A stretch of DNA of 64,000 nt from Kitasatospora sp. NBC_01250 (GCF_036226465.1 NZ_CP108476.1:8866001-8930000), one strand, 5' to 3'; positions 17,704 through 26,760 are shown, numbered from the stretch's first letter. Made by a program: numbers and translations. Notes: generated by a model from the letters alone, not told the origin.

Positions 17704-18030
17704 GTGAACCGCAGGGGCGAGTACGGCAAGTTGGTGCGGGACCGGATTCCGCAGATCATCCGGGAGAGCGGGGCGACGCCTGTCACCTACACCGCCGGCC
17801 CACAGGAGTACCGAAGTCGCCTGCGGGACAAGCTCGGAGAGGAGGTCGCCGAGTTCCTGGAGGCCGACGACGCGAGGGCGCCGGAGGAACTCGCGGACGT
17901 GCTGGAGGCGGTGTACGCGCTCGCCGCGGATCTGGGGATCGACATGGACCAGGTGGAAGAGATCCGCAGGGCCAAGGCGGATGAGCGCGGCGGCTTCGCG
18001 GGCCGGGTCGTCTGGACCGGCAACCGCTGA
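17704..18030 (+). CDS. MazG-like nucleotide pyrophosphohydrolase
   Basis: The 108-residue protein reads GEYGKLVRDRIPQIIRESG, then LRDKLGEEVAEFLEA and EELADVLEAVYALAADLGID, i.e. the all-alpha NTP-PPase pattern with the EExxE metal ligands and a later ExxD. It resembles the short phosphoribosyl-ATP pyrophosphohydrolase-like/house-cleaning proteins often annotated in actinomycetes. It should hydrolyse a nucleotide triphosphate to monophosphate and PPi in the cytoplasm. The GTG at 17704 is preferred because GGGGGAGAA lies 7-8 nt upstream and the domain starts right there. Confidence 0.88.
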   Translation: MNRRGEYGKLVRDRIPQIIRESGATPVTYTAGPQEYRSRLRDKLGEEVAEFLEADDARAPEELADVLEAVYALAADLGIDMDQVEEIRRAKADERGGFAGRVVWTGNR

Positions 18031-18310
18031 CCGCCTCTACGGGAAGGCGGTGCGGCGCTTCGTGCTCAACTGCGGTCGCAGCTGGGTCTGTTCGTCGGTG
18101 AGCGGCTTCGTGCACCGGGCCGCAGGCGGCTGGGGACGTTGGCCGGTGGGTCTTGCGCCGTCGGCTTGGGTCGGGACGGCACGGCAGGCCCGGGCGGGGG
18201 CAGCACCGGGGCGCCCTCGGCTCCGGCTGTTGCCCGGTCTGGCGAGGAAGGGCGGTGATCTCGCCCGGGGAGGTGCCGCGTCGGATGGTGCCCTTCGGCC
18301 GACTGGGCCG

Positions 18311-18590
18311 CTAACCGTCGTGTCGGAGGACGCTCCAGCCGCTGTCCGTGGCGGCTCCGGTGGTCTCCCGCGGTGAGCGGGTGACCGTCACATGCCCGCC
18401 AGGGTGGGCGAAGGCCGCCGCGTCCTTGAGCCCCGGATCCGCTGCCAGGGCAGCACGTTGAGGTCGACCATCGGGAAGACCAGGTCGAGTCCGGTCCGTT
18501 CGGGGCGGGGCCGGCCGAAGTCGCCGTGCGGGTGGAGTTCCTGCTGTGCTGCTCGCGTTTGGGGTGCGCCTTTGGCCTATGGCATGGCCG
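18311..18590 (-). pseudogene. Frameshifted gene remnant of unknown family
   Basis: Two overlapping minus-strand frames give a continuous protein-like sequence: upstream HPHGDFGRPRPERTGLDLVF and VDLNVLPWQRI, then after a one-frame slip DPGLKDAAAFAHPGGHVTVT ending GWSVLRHDG at a TAG (18311-18313). A stop blocks the frame upstream and no start codon remains. It is therefore a pseudogene with a frameshift near 18435 and a lost 5' end. I cannot name the family. Confidence 0.55.
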
Positions 18591-18692
18591 TTCCGGTCTC
18601 GCTACGCTGATCGGCGCTCCCGCCGGGCGGGGGCATGCACGGCTACGAGCACTTCCAGACCGTTGATTCATCGACCGGGAAGGTTCAGCCCC

Positions 18693-19181
18693 ATGCGATC
18701 CCGTCTGGCAGCCCTCCGGCTTGCCGCCCTCGCCTTCGCCGCTACAGCGGCATTCGGCCCCACCCCAGCGTCCGCCGCGACCGTGGCCCCCCACGACGCC
18801 TGGGTCCCCTGCCAGGTCGGCCTGACGGCCGACAAGGCCTGGGCTCCCGGCAGCAACTTCGCACCCGGCGTTCGCTGGTGCGTGGGCGAGTACCAGCTCA
18901 CCATGCAGAACGACGGCAACTTTGTGATCTACGACGTCAACGGCCACCCGCTGTGGAACACGCAGACCGAGGGCCACCCCGGCGCCTCAGCGGTGATGCA
19001 GAACGACGGCAACCTCGTCGTGCAGAAGAACAACCAGCCGCTGTGGAACTCCGGAACGGGCGGCAACACCGGCTCGAACTACTACGTGTGTTTCCAGACC
19101 GACGGCAACCTCGTGATCTACGCGCCGCTGCCGAACACAACGCCGTGCAACGGCGCGCCGCGCTGGGACAGCAACACCTGA
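18693..19181 (+). CDS. Secreted bulb-type mannose-binding lectin
   Basis: After a signal peptide (MRSRLAALRLAALAFAATAAF, cleavage near ASAAT), the 162-residue protein folds as a beta-prism II lectin. Three QxDxNxVxY-type motifs are visible: QNDGNFVIY, QNDGNLVV and QTDGNLVIY. Each corresponds to a mannose pocket; the second lacks the final Tyr. Two cysteine pairs probably form disulfides. The ATG follows GGGAAGG at 9 nt. Role is probably glycan binding outside the cell; no partner enzyme is fused or adjacent. Confidence 0.92.
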   Translation: MRSRLAALRLAALAFAATAAFGPTPASAATVAPHDAWVPCQVGLTADKAWAPGSNFAPGVRWCVGEYQLTMQNDGNFVIYDVNGHPLWNTQTEGHPGASAVMQNDGNLVVQKNNQPLWNSGTGGNTGSNYYVCFQTDGNLVIYAPLPNTTPCNGAPRWDSNT

Positions 19182-19601
19182 GCGGCACGCGCGTCGGTGC
19201 GGTGCGGTGCTCGACCGCCGCACCGACCGGCACGCGTGTTCCGGTCGCCGGCTGGTGGTCGGGCAGGGGGCCCGGCGCCAGTTCGCCGAAGTGGTGGCCC
19301 GTCAGGGGTCTGGCGTGCGCATCCCGCGGGCCCGTGGTGGACCGCTGGCGGCTTGCGGCTGCTGGGAGTTGTTCACCGGCCGCCGGCCGGGGTGGTGCAC
19401 GGTGGGTGCGGGGACTGCCGGACGGTCGCCGTCGGGGCGGCCTGCAGGGGAGGGGTGCGTCCGGGCCGTGGGTCTGTGGGTGGGTTCCGGCAGCAGGTGC
19501 TGCTCGGCAGCGGGAGCGGTCCCCACGCCGCGAGGGATCGATGTCGCCGGGCTCTGACGGCGCCTGGGTGCTTGTCGCCGCGGCCAAGGGCCGACCGGGT
19601 C

Positions 19602-19644
19602 GGGGACGTGCGTGGTCGGCGAGTGCCCGGCCGCGCACGTCCCC
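19602..19644 (-). terminator. Terminator of the small secreted protein gene
   Basis: GGGGACGTGCG and its complement CGCACGTCCCC enclose a further weakly paired loop, 18 nt beyond the stop of the minus-strand gene at 19662. The stretch 19182-19600 contains no gene that I recognise, apart from an imperfect hairpin just after the lectin stop. Confidence 0.7.
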
Positions 19645-19661
19645 TCGGTTCAGCCCTGGGT

Positions 19662-20033
19662 TCAGTTGCGGATGCCGTAGGCGACCTGGCCGGAGGTGTG
19701 GTCGATGACGTAGGCCTGGTAGCTGCGGCCCGGGCCGTCGTAGTACCAGGGGGACTGCGCGCCGCTGAAGGAGTCCCAGCCGACCCGGCCGTCCAGCAGG
19801 ACGAACTCGCAGTTGCCGTTGATCCGGGTCGGGTCGATGGCCTGGAAGTCGTGGTACTGGCCGTCGCTGTAGAGCTGCAGCTCGATCTTCTGGTCGGCGG
19901 TGCAGTTCGCGGTGGTGAGCCAGTGATCGCCCTCGTTGGCGGCGAAGGCCGGTGCGGACATGGTCAGGGTGAGCGCGGCGCCCGCGCCGAGGACGGCGAC
20001 GGCGGTTCGCAGCGAGGTACGACGAGACAGCAT
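19662..20033 (-). CDS. Small secreted protein (ANEG family), 123 aa
   Basis: The start ATG at 20031-20033 has GGGGGAA 8 nt upstream. The signal peptide MLSRRTSLRTAVAVLGAG with cleavage at AFA-ANEG yields a mature protein of about 90 residues with two cysteines, a KIELQL strand, and a conserved YYDGPG motif. It is paralogous to the gene at 42264 (same ANEG mature start, Cys spacing and YDGPG). Function is unknown; the layout resembles small beta-sandwich secreted proteins. A 27-nt element about 140 nt upstream is shared with the gene at 29740. Confidence 0.85.
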   Translation of the reverse strand: MLSRRTSLRTAVAVLGAGAALTLTMSAPAFAANEGDHWLTTANCTADQKIELQLYSDGQYHDFQAIDPTRINGNCEFVLLDGRVGWDSFSGAQSPWYYDGPGRSYQAYVIDHTSGQVAYGIRN

Positions 20034-20173
20034 GAGACGGTTCCCCCGAGGGTCATCAGCCGGCACACGCATCGGCGCATGATGCGCCGGGGTACGGCCG
20101 GACGCGGTCATGCTTCCAGCGGACAATCGCAGTGGCAAGAGCCGAAGCCGGTCTCCCGGGCCCCCGGACGGTG

Positions 20174-20200
20174 TCGGACGGTCTTGGACAGTCCCGGACG
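20174..20200 (-). promoter_or_regulatory. Conserved 27-nt upstream element, copy 1
   Basis: Read on the minus strand the element begins CGTCCGGGACTGTCC and ends GTCCGA; it matches 29577-29603 at 24 of 27 positions. Both copies lie about 140 nt upstream of, and oriented toward, a small secreted protein gene. It contains repeated GTCC/GGAC half-sites, suggesting an operator or activator site. Confidence 0.5.
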
Positions 20201-20549
20201 GCGCGACCGACGGCAACCGGCGTCGAAGCCGCCCCCGCGGCCGTACCGGCAGCCGACCCCCTGGAGATCACCGCGGACGCGTCCTGGCCGGGCGCCTGCA
20301 GCCGGGGCGGTCGTCACGCAACTCGGCGTCAGGCGACCGGGAATCGCGAAACGACCGCCGGTCACACCCGCAGGCCCTCCCGTGCCCGGCCGCACAACGG
20401 TCGCCAAAGGCTCGATCGACAGGACAAGCTCGCGCTGACCGGCCGGGCCCGGCGGTGGGGCCCGGAACGCCTATGGCCACGGCTGTTCTCCGCCGCGGGC
20501 GGGGCCGGGCCTCTCCCACCGGGGCACTGCGCCGTCGGCTGCCGGGGGC

Positions 20550-20732
20550 GCCGTCAGGCGGGGGTCAGTGGCGGGTCAGCGGGGCGGTGCATGGTTGGTG
20601 GCACGGGGACGGACCGCGGCGAAGCGAGCGGGTCGGTCCTGGGGAGAGGTGCCCGGAGTGGTTGATCGGGGGCCGGGGCTCTGGTCCCGGTCGGGCCGCA
20701 GGCCCACGCAGGTTCGAATCCTGCCTTCTCCG
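20550..20732 (+). repeat. 183-nt duplicated block, copy 2
   Basis: Copy 2 of the block at 9105-9287: the first 32 nt are identical, the middle has diverged, and the tRNA part is nearly identical. Confidence 0.9.
20643..20732 (+). tRNA. Class II (serine-type) tRNA-like gene, copy 2
   Basis: The 90-nt copy is identical to that at 9199 except in the variable arm, which reads GGGCC-GCA-GGCCC and is one base longer but still fully paired. The acceptor, D, T and anticodon arms, including the eight-base loop GCTCTGGT, are unchanged. Variation confined to a position where pairing is preserved argues that the RNA structure is under selection. No palindrome follows this copy. Confidence 0.75.
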
Positions 20733-20902
20733 CTTCTCCCGCCTTCGTCGCCCGGTGGTCCGGCTCGGAGGGCGGGACTGCGGGCCGTGCGGTGATGGCG
20801 GCGTTCTCCGTCGGGGGTGGTCGTGTCGCGCGGGTGCGGGTGGCAGCGAGTGGTGGATGCGTGTGGGCCTGTCGTGATGCCGCCCGGGTTGCTCGGGCCA
20901 CC

Positions 20903-21025
20903 TCAGTGCGTGTCAGACCCTGCTCGTACGCTGCGGGCATGAGCACCGGGTCTTGGGCGGGAGTCCGCGAGCGGGTACAGCAACTGGCGACGGTGGCGGG
21001 GGCTGTCGGCGGGTGCGGCGTGCAT
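20903..21025 (-). pseudogene. N-terminal stub related to the carbonic anhydrase gene
   Basis: The DNA around 21020-21160 matches 59909-60050 (leader and start of the beta-carbonic anhydrase gene) at roughly 80% over the first 75 nt, judged by eye. The matching ATG (21023-21025) begins MHAAPADSPR, compared with MHDAPTETRR in the intact gene, but the frame ends after 40 residues with no enzyme domain. It is a start-region fragment of a paralogue or a copied leader. Confidence 0.5.
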
Positions 21026-21637
21026 CGGTGGTCCCGGCTCTCCTGGTGGTCTTCGTGTTGCCGTCCCGACCACGTGTCCGGACGCAAAGGCGCCGGTCCC
21101 GCCTCGCCGCACCGTGCCTGCTCCTGCGCGGCGGCTGCGGATCACCCGTTCGGCGCCGGGGTGGGTCGATCCGGTGGCGGCTTTGCCGGTCGAGGTCCTG
21201 GCCGGCTGCTGTCCTGGCGGTCCGTGCGCATGGTGGCTTGCCGCCGTTGTCGTGGCACACCGGGCGTTCACCGTCCGGCGCCGTAGCCCGTGGCCCGTAG
21301 CCCGTGGCCCGTAGCCCGTGGCCCGGCCAAGGGGGTGTCGGGTCCTCACCGCCGAGCAGGGGCGGGCGTTCCCGGGCTGCTTGGATCGATCGGCCCGGCC
21401 TGCGTCCGAACGGCGCACACCGACCTGTACGGCGACGGGGCACCGGGGCGACGAACGGCCCGCGCCCGGGCGCCGCGCCCGGGCCTCGGGAGCGGGGCGT
21501 TGCGTGTCGGACCCCTCGGCAGGGTCGGCCTCGTGTCCCTCCTGTGCGCTGCCCCGGCTGCCGGGTCCGCGGATCGCGGCCACGATCTGGAAGGGGGCAC
21601 GTATGTGCCCGAACGCCAACCAGAGGTGGAAACAGCC

Positions 21638-21925
21638 ATGAGGGTGCTGCTGACGGTCCAGATGGACACCGAGAAGACGAATAAGGCGATCGCGGGCAAG
21701 ACGCTGGCCCAGACCATGGCGTCGGTGTTCGAGCGGATCAAGCCGGAGGCCGCGTACTTCGGGGCGAAGGACGGGATGCGGACCGGTTTCATCGTCTTCG
21801 ACCTCAAGGAGGCGTCCGACATCCCCAGTGTCGCCGAGCCGTTCTTTCAGGAGCTCGGCGCCAGGATCACCTTCATTCCGGTGATGAACTTCGACGATGT
21901 CCAGGCCGGCCTGCAGAGGGCCTGA
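21638..21925 (+). CDS. Small conserved protein, dimeric alpha/beta-barrel type
   Basis: The 95-residue protein starts MRVLLTVQMDTEKTNKAI and continues with ERIKPEAAYFGAKDGMRTGF and a final FIPVMNFDDVQAGL. The beta-alpha-beta pattern (VLLTVQ, GFIVFDL, ITFIPVMN) suggests a ferredoxin-like fold, as in DUF3303-like or EthD-like small proteins common in Streptomyces. The ATG is preceded by AGAGGTGGA at 8 nt; the longer frame upstream is not protein-like. No catalytic residue is obvious and no operon partner exists. Cytoplasmic; function unknown. Confidence 0.82.
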   Translation: MRVLLTVQMDTEKTNKAIAGKTLAQTMASVFERIKPEAAYFGAKDGMRTGFIVFDLKEASDIPSVAEPFFQELGARITFIPVMNFDDVQAGLQRA

Positions 21926-22379
21926 CCGCCGCGTCGACGCCTGGCCCGCCCACCCGGCAACAGGGGGCGGGCCAGCACCGCGTCCGGGCCCAGGACCGCC
22001 GGCCCTTACCGCCCTTCCTGCCCGTCCGCCGCGCCGGATCGAACGCGGCGTCCCGCTCACCGCCGCCGCGCGCCCGCACGAGGCACTGCTCGGCATCCTG
22101 GCTCTGCTCCGCGCGGCCTGCGGCAGCGGGGTCCGGCTCCTGCGCGTGGACGGCCCCGTCCCCGCCGACCGCACCATCGGCCTGGGCGGACGGCCGCAAC
22201 CGGTGCCGGACCGCACGACGGGCCGGGGAAGCCCCGAGCAGGTCCGGCCGACGATCGAGCACGGGATGGGGGAGTCCGGGGTTCTGGCCGTGATTTCGCG
22301 AATGGTCTTCGGCTTCCTGCCGTCACGTCGGCTACGTCTACCGTTGGTCAAAAGGCAGCCGAGGCAGCCAGGGCAGTCG

Positions 22380-22655
22380 AGGCGGCTGTTCACCCAGCTG
22401 CTCTGGGTACCGCTGAGCTCGGCCGGCGCGACTCGCAGACGGGTACCGCGCGATGAACTGAGCGAGCACCAGTGGCAGATCGCACAACGCCTGGCCACCA
22501 CCCGGATGCTGGTCATCGATGGCTCCCAGGGCGCGGAGACCGTCGAACTGGCCCACGAAGCACTGATCGCGATCTGGGACGAACTGGCGGCGTGGACCGC
22601 AGAGGACCGCAAGTTCCTGGTCTGGCGCGAGTCACTGCAGCACGACACTTCTTGA
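22380..22655 (+). pseudogene. nSTAND1 ATPase fragment
   Basis: A frame ending at 22655 carries RRLFTQLLWVPLS, TRRRVPRDEL, IAQRLATTRMLVIDG and VELAHEALIAIWDELAAWTA, which is the C-terminal part of an nSTAND1-type NTPase domain (as in WD40-repeat STAND proteins). The P-loop half and the WD40 repeats are absent, and no start codon fits. It is a fragment of a lost conflict/signalling ATPase. Positions 21926-22379 show nothing else recognisable. Confidence 0.72.
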
Positions 22656-22668
22656 CCCGCCGGACCGT

Positions 22669-23322
22669 TCAGCCCGGCTGGGGAGTGTCATCCTCAGCTC
22701 TGCTGAATGCGATGGTGCTCTGGTGCGCCCGCGGGTGGTTCGAAGGACCGGTGTCGGGTCGGCGTTCGGGGCCGCGGATGCCCTCGAGCAACAGCGTGAC
22801 GTGCCTGCGCCAGTTGTTGGCGCCGGTCATGTTCGCCATGGCGCCACGGGTGATGAGGACGAAGTCGCGAGCGTGGAAGTCGTCACGGAGGTGGCCGGCG
22901 TCGACGGCACGCTGCACGATGCTTTCGGTGATCGCCGAGAAGTCTGTCTTTTCGACGGCGATGTCGTTCCAGCGGGGCTCTTCCGGGCTGAGGAGCGCGA
23001 AGCGGAACGCGGCATCGGCCTGTACGGATTCCAGATAGCCGTAGAGCAGCGTCTCGAACGCCGTCCAAGGGTCCTCGGTCTCGTCGGCGGCGCGGGCGAG
23101 GGCGGTCATCGCCTCGAACCGGCGGCCGATGATCGCCGCGAGCAGCGCTTGCTTGTCGGCGAAGTGCCGGTAGAGGGTGCCGACGCCCAGGCCGGCACGC
23201 TCGGCGATCTCGTCCATCTGCACGGCGTCGCCCCGCTGGGCGAACAGCTCGCCGGCGGCGTCGAGGACGGTCTCGCGGTTGCGCCGGGCGTCGGCGCGCA
23301 GCGGGCGTTGGGGAGCGGTCAT
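22669..23322 (-). CDS. TetR family transcriptional regulator
   Basis: The 217-residue protein begins with RADARRNRETVLDAAGELF and a helix-turn-helix VQMDEIAERAGLGVGTLYRHFADK (about residues 34-58); the rest is an all-helical ligand domain. It is divergent from an NAD(P)-binding NmrA-like gene; the 83-nt gap carries that gene's promoter and a small dyad, so it most likely represses the pair. A Pro/His-rich tail follows the last helix. The effector is unknown. Confidence 0.92.
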   Translation of the reverse strand: MTAPQRPLRADARRNRETVLDAAGELFAQRGDAVQMDEIAERAGLGVGTLYRHFADKQALLAAIIGRRFEAMTALARAADETEDPWTAFETLLYGYLESVQADAAFRFALLSPEEPRWNDIAVEKTDFSAITESIVQRAVDAGHLRDDFHARDFVLITRGAMANMTGANNWRRHVTLLLEGIRGPERRPDTGPSNHPRAHQSTIAFSRAEDDTPQPG

Positions 23323-23338
23323 GGTCGCTCCACTGTAG

Positions 23339-23388
23339 TTGACGTTGCGCGGAAGTCGCGCTTACATTCGGAACCGGAGTTCAGGTTC
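23339..23388 (+). promoter_or_regulatory. Promoter and putative operator of the NmrA-like gene
   Basis: TTGACG (23339-23344) and TACATT (23363-23368) are spaced by 18 nt, a good sigma-70-type (HrdB) promoter. Directly downstream lies GAACC/GGTTC (23371-23375 and 23384-23388), an inverted pair well placed for repression by the divergent TetR protein. Confidence 0.65.
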
Positions 23389-23405
23389 ATGTTAGAGGAG
23401 ATGCG

Positions 23406-24287
23406 ATGATCGTCGTCACCACGCCGACGGGACAGATCGGCAGCCAACTGGTCCGTCAGTTGCTCGACCAGGACAAGGAGGTCCGCGTCATCGTTCGTGA
23501 CGCCTCGCGTCTGGACGACGCGGTCCGCGAGCGGGTCGAGGCCGTCAGCGGTTCGCACGACGATCCGGCCGTGCTCGACAAGGCCCTGCCCGGTGCCGAT
23601 GCGCTGTTCTGGCTCGTCCCGCCGAACCCGCAGGCACCGAGCGCCCAGGCGCACTATCTCCGTTTCGCCCGGGCGGGCGCCGCTGCCGTTGCCCGGCACA
23701 GGGTCGGCCACCTCGTCGGTGTGTCCAGCGCGGGCCACGGCTGGCCGTCTCCGGCCGGCGTCTTGTCGGCGGCCTTCGCGATGGATGCCGAACTCGGCAC
23801 GTCCGGTGCGGCGTACCGGGCGTTGTCCATGCCCTTCTACATGGAGAACCTCCTGGGGCAACTCGATGCCATCCGCGAGCAGGGCGCGTTCCAACTGACC
23901 TGCGCAGGCGACCTGCCGCTGGCGTCGACCGCGACGCGGGACATCGCCGGCGCCGCCGCCGGCCTGCTCACCGATCTGTCCTGGACCGGGCAGGAGAACC
24001 TCCCCGTGTTCGGCCCCGACAGACTGACCCCTGACGCGATGGCCGAGGTGATCAGCCAGGAACTCGGGCGTCCGGTCACCTACCGCCGCCTGAGCAGCGA
24101 CGACTTCGCGTCGCTGCTGCGCTCCCGAGGTGCCAGTGACCAGACGGTCAAGGACATGACCGAGGCGTTCGCCGCACAGGACCACGGCATCTACGACGCG
24201 GACTGGGCGACCGCCGAGCCCGCACCGACAGACTTCCGCACCTGGTGCAGGGAAGTCCTCAAGCCCGCCGCAGCCGCCCGGGCATGA
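23406..24287 (+). CDS. NmrA-like NAD(P)H-binding protein
   Basis: The 293 residues start MIVVTTPTGQIGSQLVRQLL, an atypical short-chain dehydrogenase Rossmann motif (TGQIG), with VRVIVRDASRL for the nucleotide ribose/phosphate and the later VGVSSAGHGWPS. The catalytic Tyr-Lys pair of classical SDRs is not evident, as in NmrA/HSCARG redox sensors and NAD(P)H:quinone oxidoreductase 2 types. The ATG follows AGAGGAG. Control by the divergent TetR is likely; the product may reduce or sense an electrophilic compound. Confidence 0.9.
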   Translation: MIVVTTPTGQIGSQLVRQLLDQDKEVRVIVRDASRLDDAVRERVEAVSGSHDDPAVLDKALPGADALFWLVPPNPQAPSAQAHYLRFARAGAAAVARHRVGHLVGVSSAGHGWPSPAGVLSAAFAMDAELGTSGAAYRALSMPFYMENLLGQLDAIREQGAFQLTCAGDLPLASTATRDIAGAAAGLLTDLSWTGQENLPVFGPDRLTPDAMAEVISQELGRPVTYRRLSSDDFASLLRSRGASDQTVKDMTEAFAAQDHGIYDADWATAEPAPTDFRTWCREVLKPAAAARA

Positions 24288-25310
24288 CCCACCTGGGATC
24301 ACCACGGGGATCTCGATCCCGCCCGCGCGCTCGTCGCCACGACCGGCCCCGGCCGGTGAGCTGACCTGCTCATCGGCCCATCTGCGCCTCGACGTGGCAC
24401 CTCCGATACCGGGGCACGGTGGTTTCGCGTGTCCGTCCAGAGGTGTCGAGTTCCTGGCCGCCGCGACGCGAGACCGTCTCTGCCCGCTCGTCATCGACCG
24501 TCCCCGGCGGCCTGGGCCAATCCACCAGGCCCACCCCGCCGGGGCCGCGGAACACCCGCATCCGCTGGACTGCCCGACGGCCGTGCCCGATCCGCGCACG
24601 GCCAAGGGCCGCCGCCACCCTCTCTGCTTCGTCCCTGCGCTCGCTGCGTGCGCGCCGCCGGCCGGCGCGGTGCCGGGCTCGCTCGAAGTCGCTGACCGCG
24701 ATCGCCGAGCGGGCAGGCGACGCTCCGGCAGCCGTCCTGTCCGCTCCGCCCGGCGGCCCGGACCGTGAACCCACCGGCCCCCACTGCCCCGGCAAAGTCA
24801 GTTCGAGCCCGCCCCCGGTGGCCGGGCGTTGCGGGTCGAGGGCGGCTACGTCTGGAGCACGGGTCCCGGCCCCGTCGCAGCCGACCCCGAAGGTCTCCAA
24901 AGCCACGCCCGTCGGCGCATCACGACCGGCCGGCCATCCGGCGATGACGGCCCGGCGAACGGCGCCGGCCCGGCCGAAGAGGCAGGCGATTCGCAGAGCA
25001 CGGGCCGTGGGGCCGGAGGTCAACGAGCCGAAACGCCCCCCGCCCCCCGAAAGGGTCGAGGCCGTCACCGGCGGGCCGTGGCGGGCCGCGGTGGGCCCTA
25101 CCAGGTGCGGCACCGCCTCGCCGCTGCCGGCTGGGCCGCCTCGGCGACGGTGGGCCCTCCGGCTGCGCTGTGTGGCTGTGGTCGTTGGGTCGGGTGCGAG
25201 CAGCATCCCGGCTGCCGGGCGTGGCCTGGGTCTCGTGGTCCGTGTCGACGCTTCCGGGCGGCCACCCGGGGGGGCTTGTGGGTGGGGGCGTGCCAGGGCG
25301 GTTCCGGGGA
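24288..25310. other. 1-kb stretch without a recognisable gene
   Basis: Very high GC keeps several frames open on both strands, but none has a ribosome binding site, recognisable domain or gene-like composition. The longest open frames are Pro/Arg/Gly-rich, as expected from GC-biased non-coding DNA. I see no RNA gene here. Confidence 0.55.
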
Positions 25311-26132
25311 TCACTGATCGGCTGGTTCCCGGGCCGTTGGCCCGGGAAGGCTCGCCTCGAAGTCGGTCAGCAGTGCCGTGAACGCCTGCGGTGCCTCCTG
25401 GTGGGGGCTGTGCCCGGCGCCGGGGACCAGCTGGATCTCGCCGCGCCACAAGGTGGGCAGGGTGGGCGCGAGCACGCGCAGGTAGCGCAGGTTGACGAGC
25501 TGCTCCTCGCTCCCGTGCAGGATGGCCAGCGGCCGCCTGAGTCCACGTGCGATGGCGATCTCGTCGGCGAAGGACCCCGTGGCGAGGGCTGCCGAGAGAT
25601 CGGTGCGGGCGGCCGGATCGGTGGCCAGGATGTCGGCGACGGCCTCGGGAGCAGGCTGCGCGCCGGGAGCCAGCTGGGCGGCGGCGTAGGCGCGCGCCTC
25701 GTCCGGGCCGACCTCGCCGCTGAGGGCCGTGCCGAGCGAGGGGTGCGGCAGGAACCTCCCGGTCATCGCGCCGGGCTTGCTCTTCAGCGGCGCGCCGAAG
25801 ACCGCGAACCCGGCGGCTCCCGGCAGCTCGGGCGCGGCTTGGATCACGATGTGTCCGCCCAGGCTCATCCCCACGATCAGCGCACCCTCGGCGTGGGTGT
25901 CCCGGACGAAGCCGGCCAGCGCGCGGGTGTACAGCGTGAACGAGTACCTGTCACCGGCGCGCGGCGAGGCGCCGTGCCCGGGCAGGTCCGGGGCCAGGCA
26001 GCGAAAGCGCCGCCCGAACGGGCCCTGGAGCAGCGGCAGCCAGGTGCGCGAGGAACTGGAGTTGCCGTGCACGAGCACGACGGGGCGGCCCTCACCGGCG
26101 CTCTCGCGGTAGGCGAGCTGAGGAGCGTTCAC
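25311..26132 (-). CDS. Alpha/beta-hydrolase
   Basis: The 273-residue protein has the full alpha/beta-hydrolase signature: oxyanion HGNSSSS at 22-28, nucleophile elbow GMSLGG with S90, an acid position at E209/E210 (GSEEQL) and H241 (GAGHSPH). No signal peptide is present. It resembles the broad MhpC/esterase group, so substrate cannot be told. It is a single-gene unit and reads toward the gene-poor 24.3-25.3 kb stretch. Confidence 0.9.
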   Translation of the reverse strand: MNAPQLAYRESAGEGRPVVLVHGNSSSSRTWLPLLQGPFGRRFRCLAPDLPGHGASPRAGDRYSFTLYTRALAGFVRDTHAEGALIVGMSLGGHIVIQAAPELPGAAGFAVFGAPLKSKPGAMTGRFLPHPSLGTALSGEVGPDEARAYAAAQLAPGAQPAPEAVADILATDPAARTDLSAALATGSFADEIAIARGLRRPLAILHGSEEQLVNLRYLRVLAPTLPTLWRGEIQLVPGAGHSPHQEAPQAFTALLTDFEASLPGPTAREPADQ

Positions 26133-26486
26133 ATGGGCAACGTTAGACCCGTGTTGCGACCGTGCCGACCTTGACCACGGCCTTTCCGGAACTGACTGGA
26201 CGTCGCACTATTGGGCGGTGTGAGATCTCGGTTCCGGCTTGTGGGCGCCCGCGGTTCCTGTCGGCAGTCCCGGGCCGATGTGGAGAGCTCGGGGTCTCTG
26301 CGGCACGCCGTCCGATTTCTCCGTGGCGGCGCCGCGGCTCGGGCACGTTCTCCAGCACCGGGGGAGTGGGTGGTGCAAGGCCCCCGGCCGGGCCCCGCTG
26401 ATCTCGTGCGCCTGGTGTCCTGAGTCTTTGATCCGTGATCCGTCGTTGATCAGCGCACGGGACGTCCCTGGCCGAAGCCGGCCGCG

Positions 26487-26760
26487 TTGGTGTTGTCGGC
26501 TCACGAGCGGCGGGTGCTCGGTGGGTGGGTGCGCGGACGGTCGACGCCGCAGGCTCTGGCGCTGAGGGCCCGGACCGTGCTGGCATGCGCCGAGGTCGAG
26601 CCCGATGGACTGCCCCGGTCGGCCGGTGCGGTTGCGGCTGCCGTCGCAGCGACCGCGGAGACGGTCTCCACGTGGCACGCCCGCTGCCTCGCGGACCGGA
26701 GGGCTTGGGCGCCGCGCCCCGACGGGGCCGGGAGCGGACGGTCACCGATGAGACACGGTC
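26487..26760 (+). pseudogene. IS630-type transposase N-terminal remnant
   Basis: The frame from 26487 reads LSAHERRVLGGWVRGRSTPQ and ALALRARTVLACAE, then WHARCLADRRAWAPRPDG, the helix-turn-helix region of IS630 family transposases. A frame slip follows (GRERTVTDE appears in the next frame), and the DDE domain is absent. No terminal inverted repeats were found. The surrounding DNA (26133-26999) is otherwise empty. Confidence 0.75.

Noticed and set aside
9199..20732. The two tRNA copies as attL/attR of an 11.4-kb integrated element
   Set aside because: Both copies are full length and the duplicated part extends about 94 nt upstream of the tRNA, whereas integration normally duplicates only a tRNA 3' end. 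No integrase or excisionase is present between them.
24370..25449. A 359-residue minus-strand protein
   Set aside because: The sequence is Pro/Arg/Gly-rich without domains or a binding site, and overlaps the real hydrolase 3' end.
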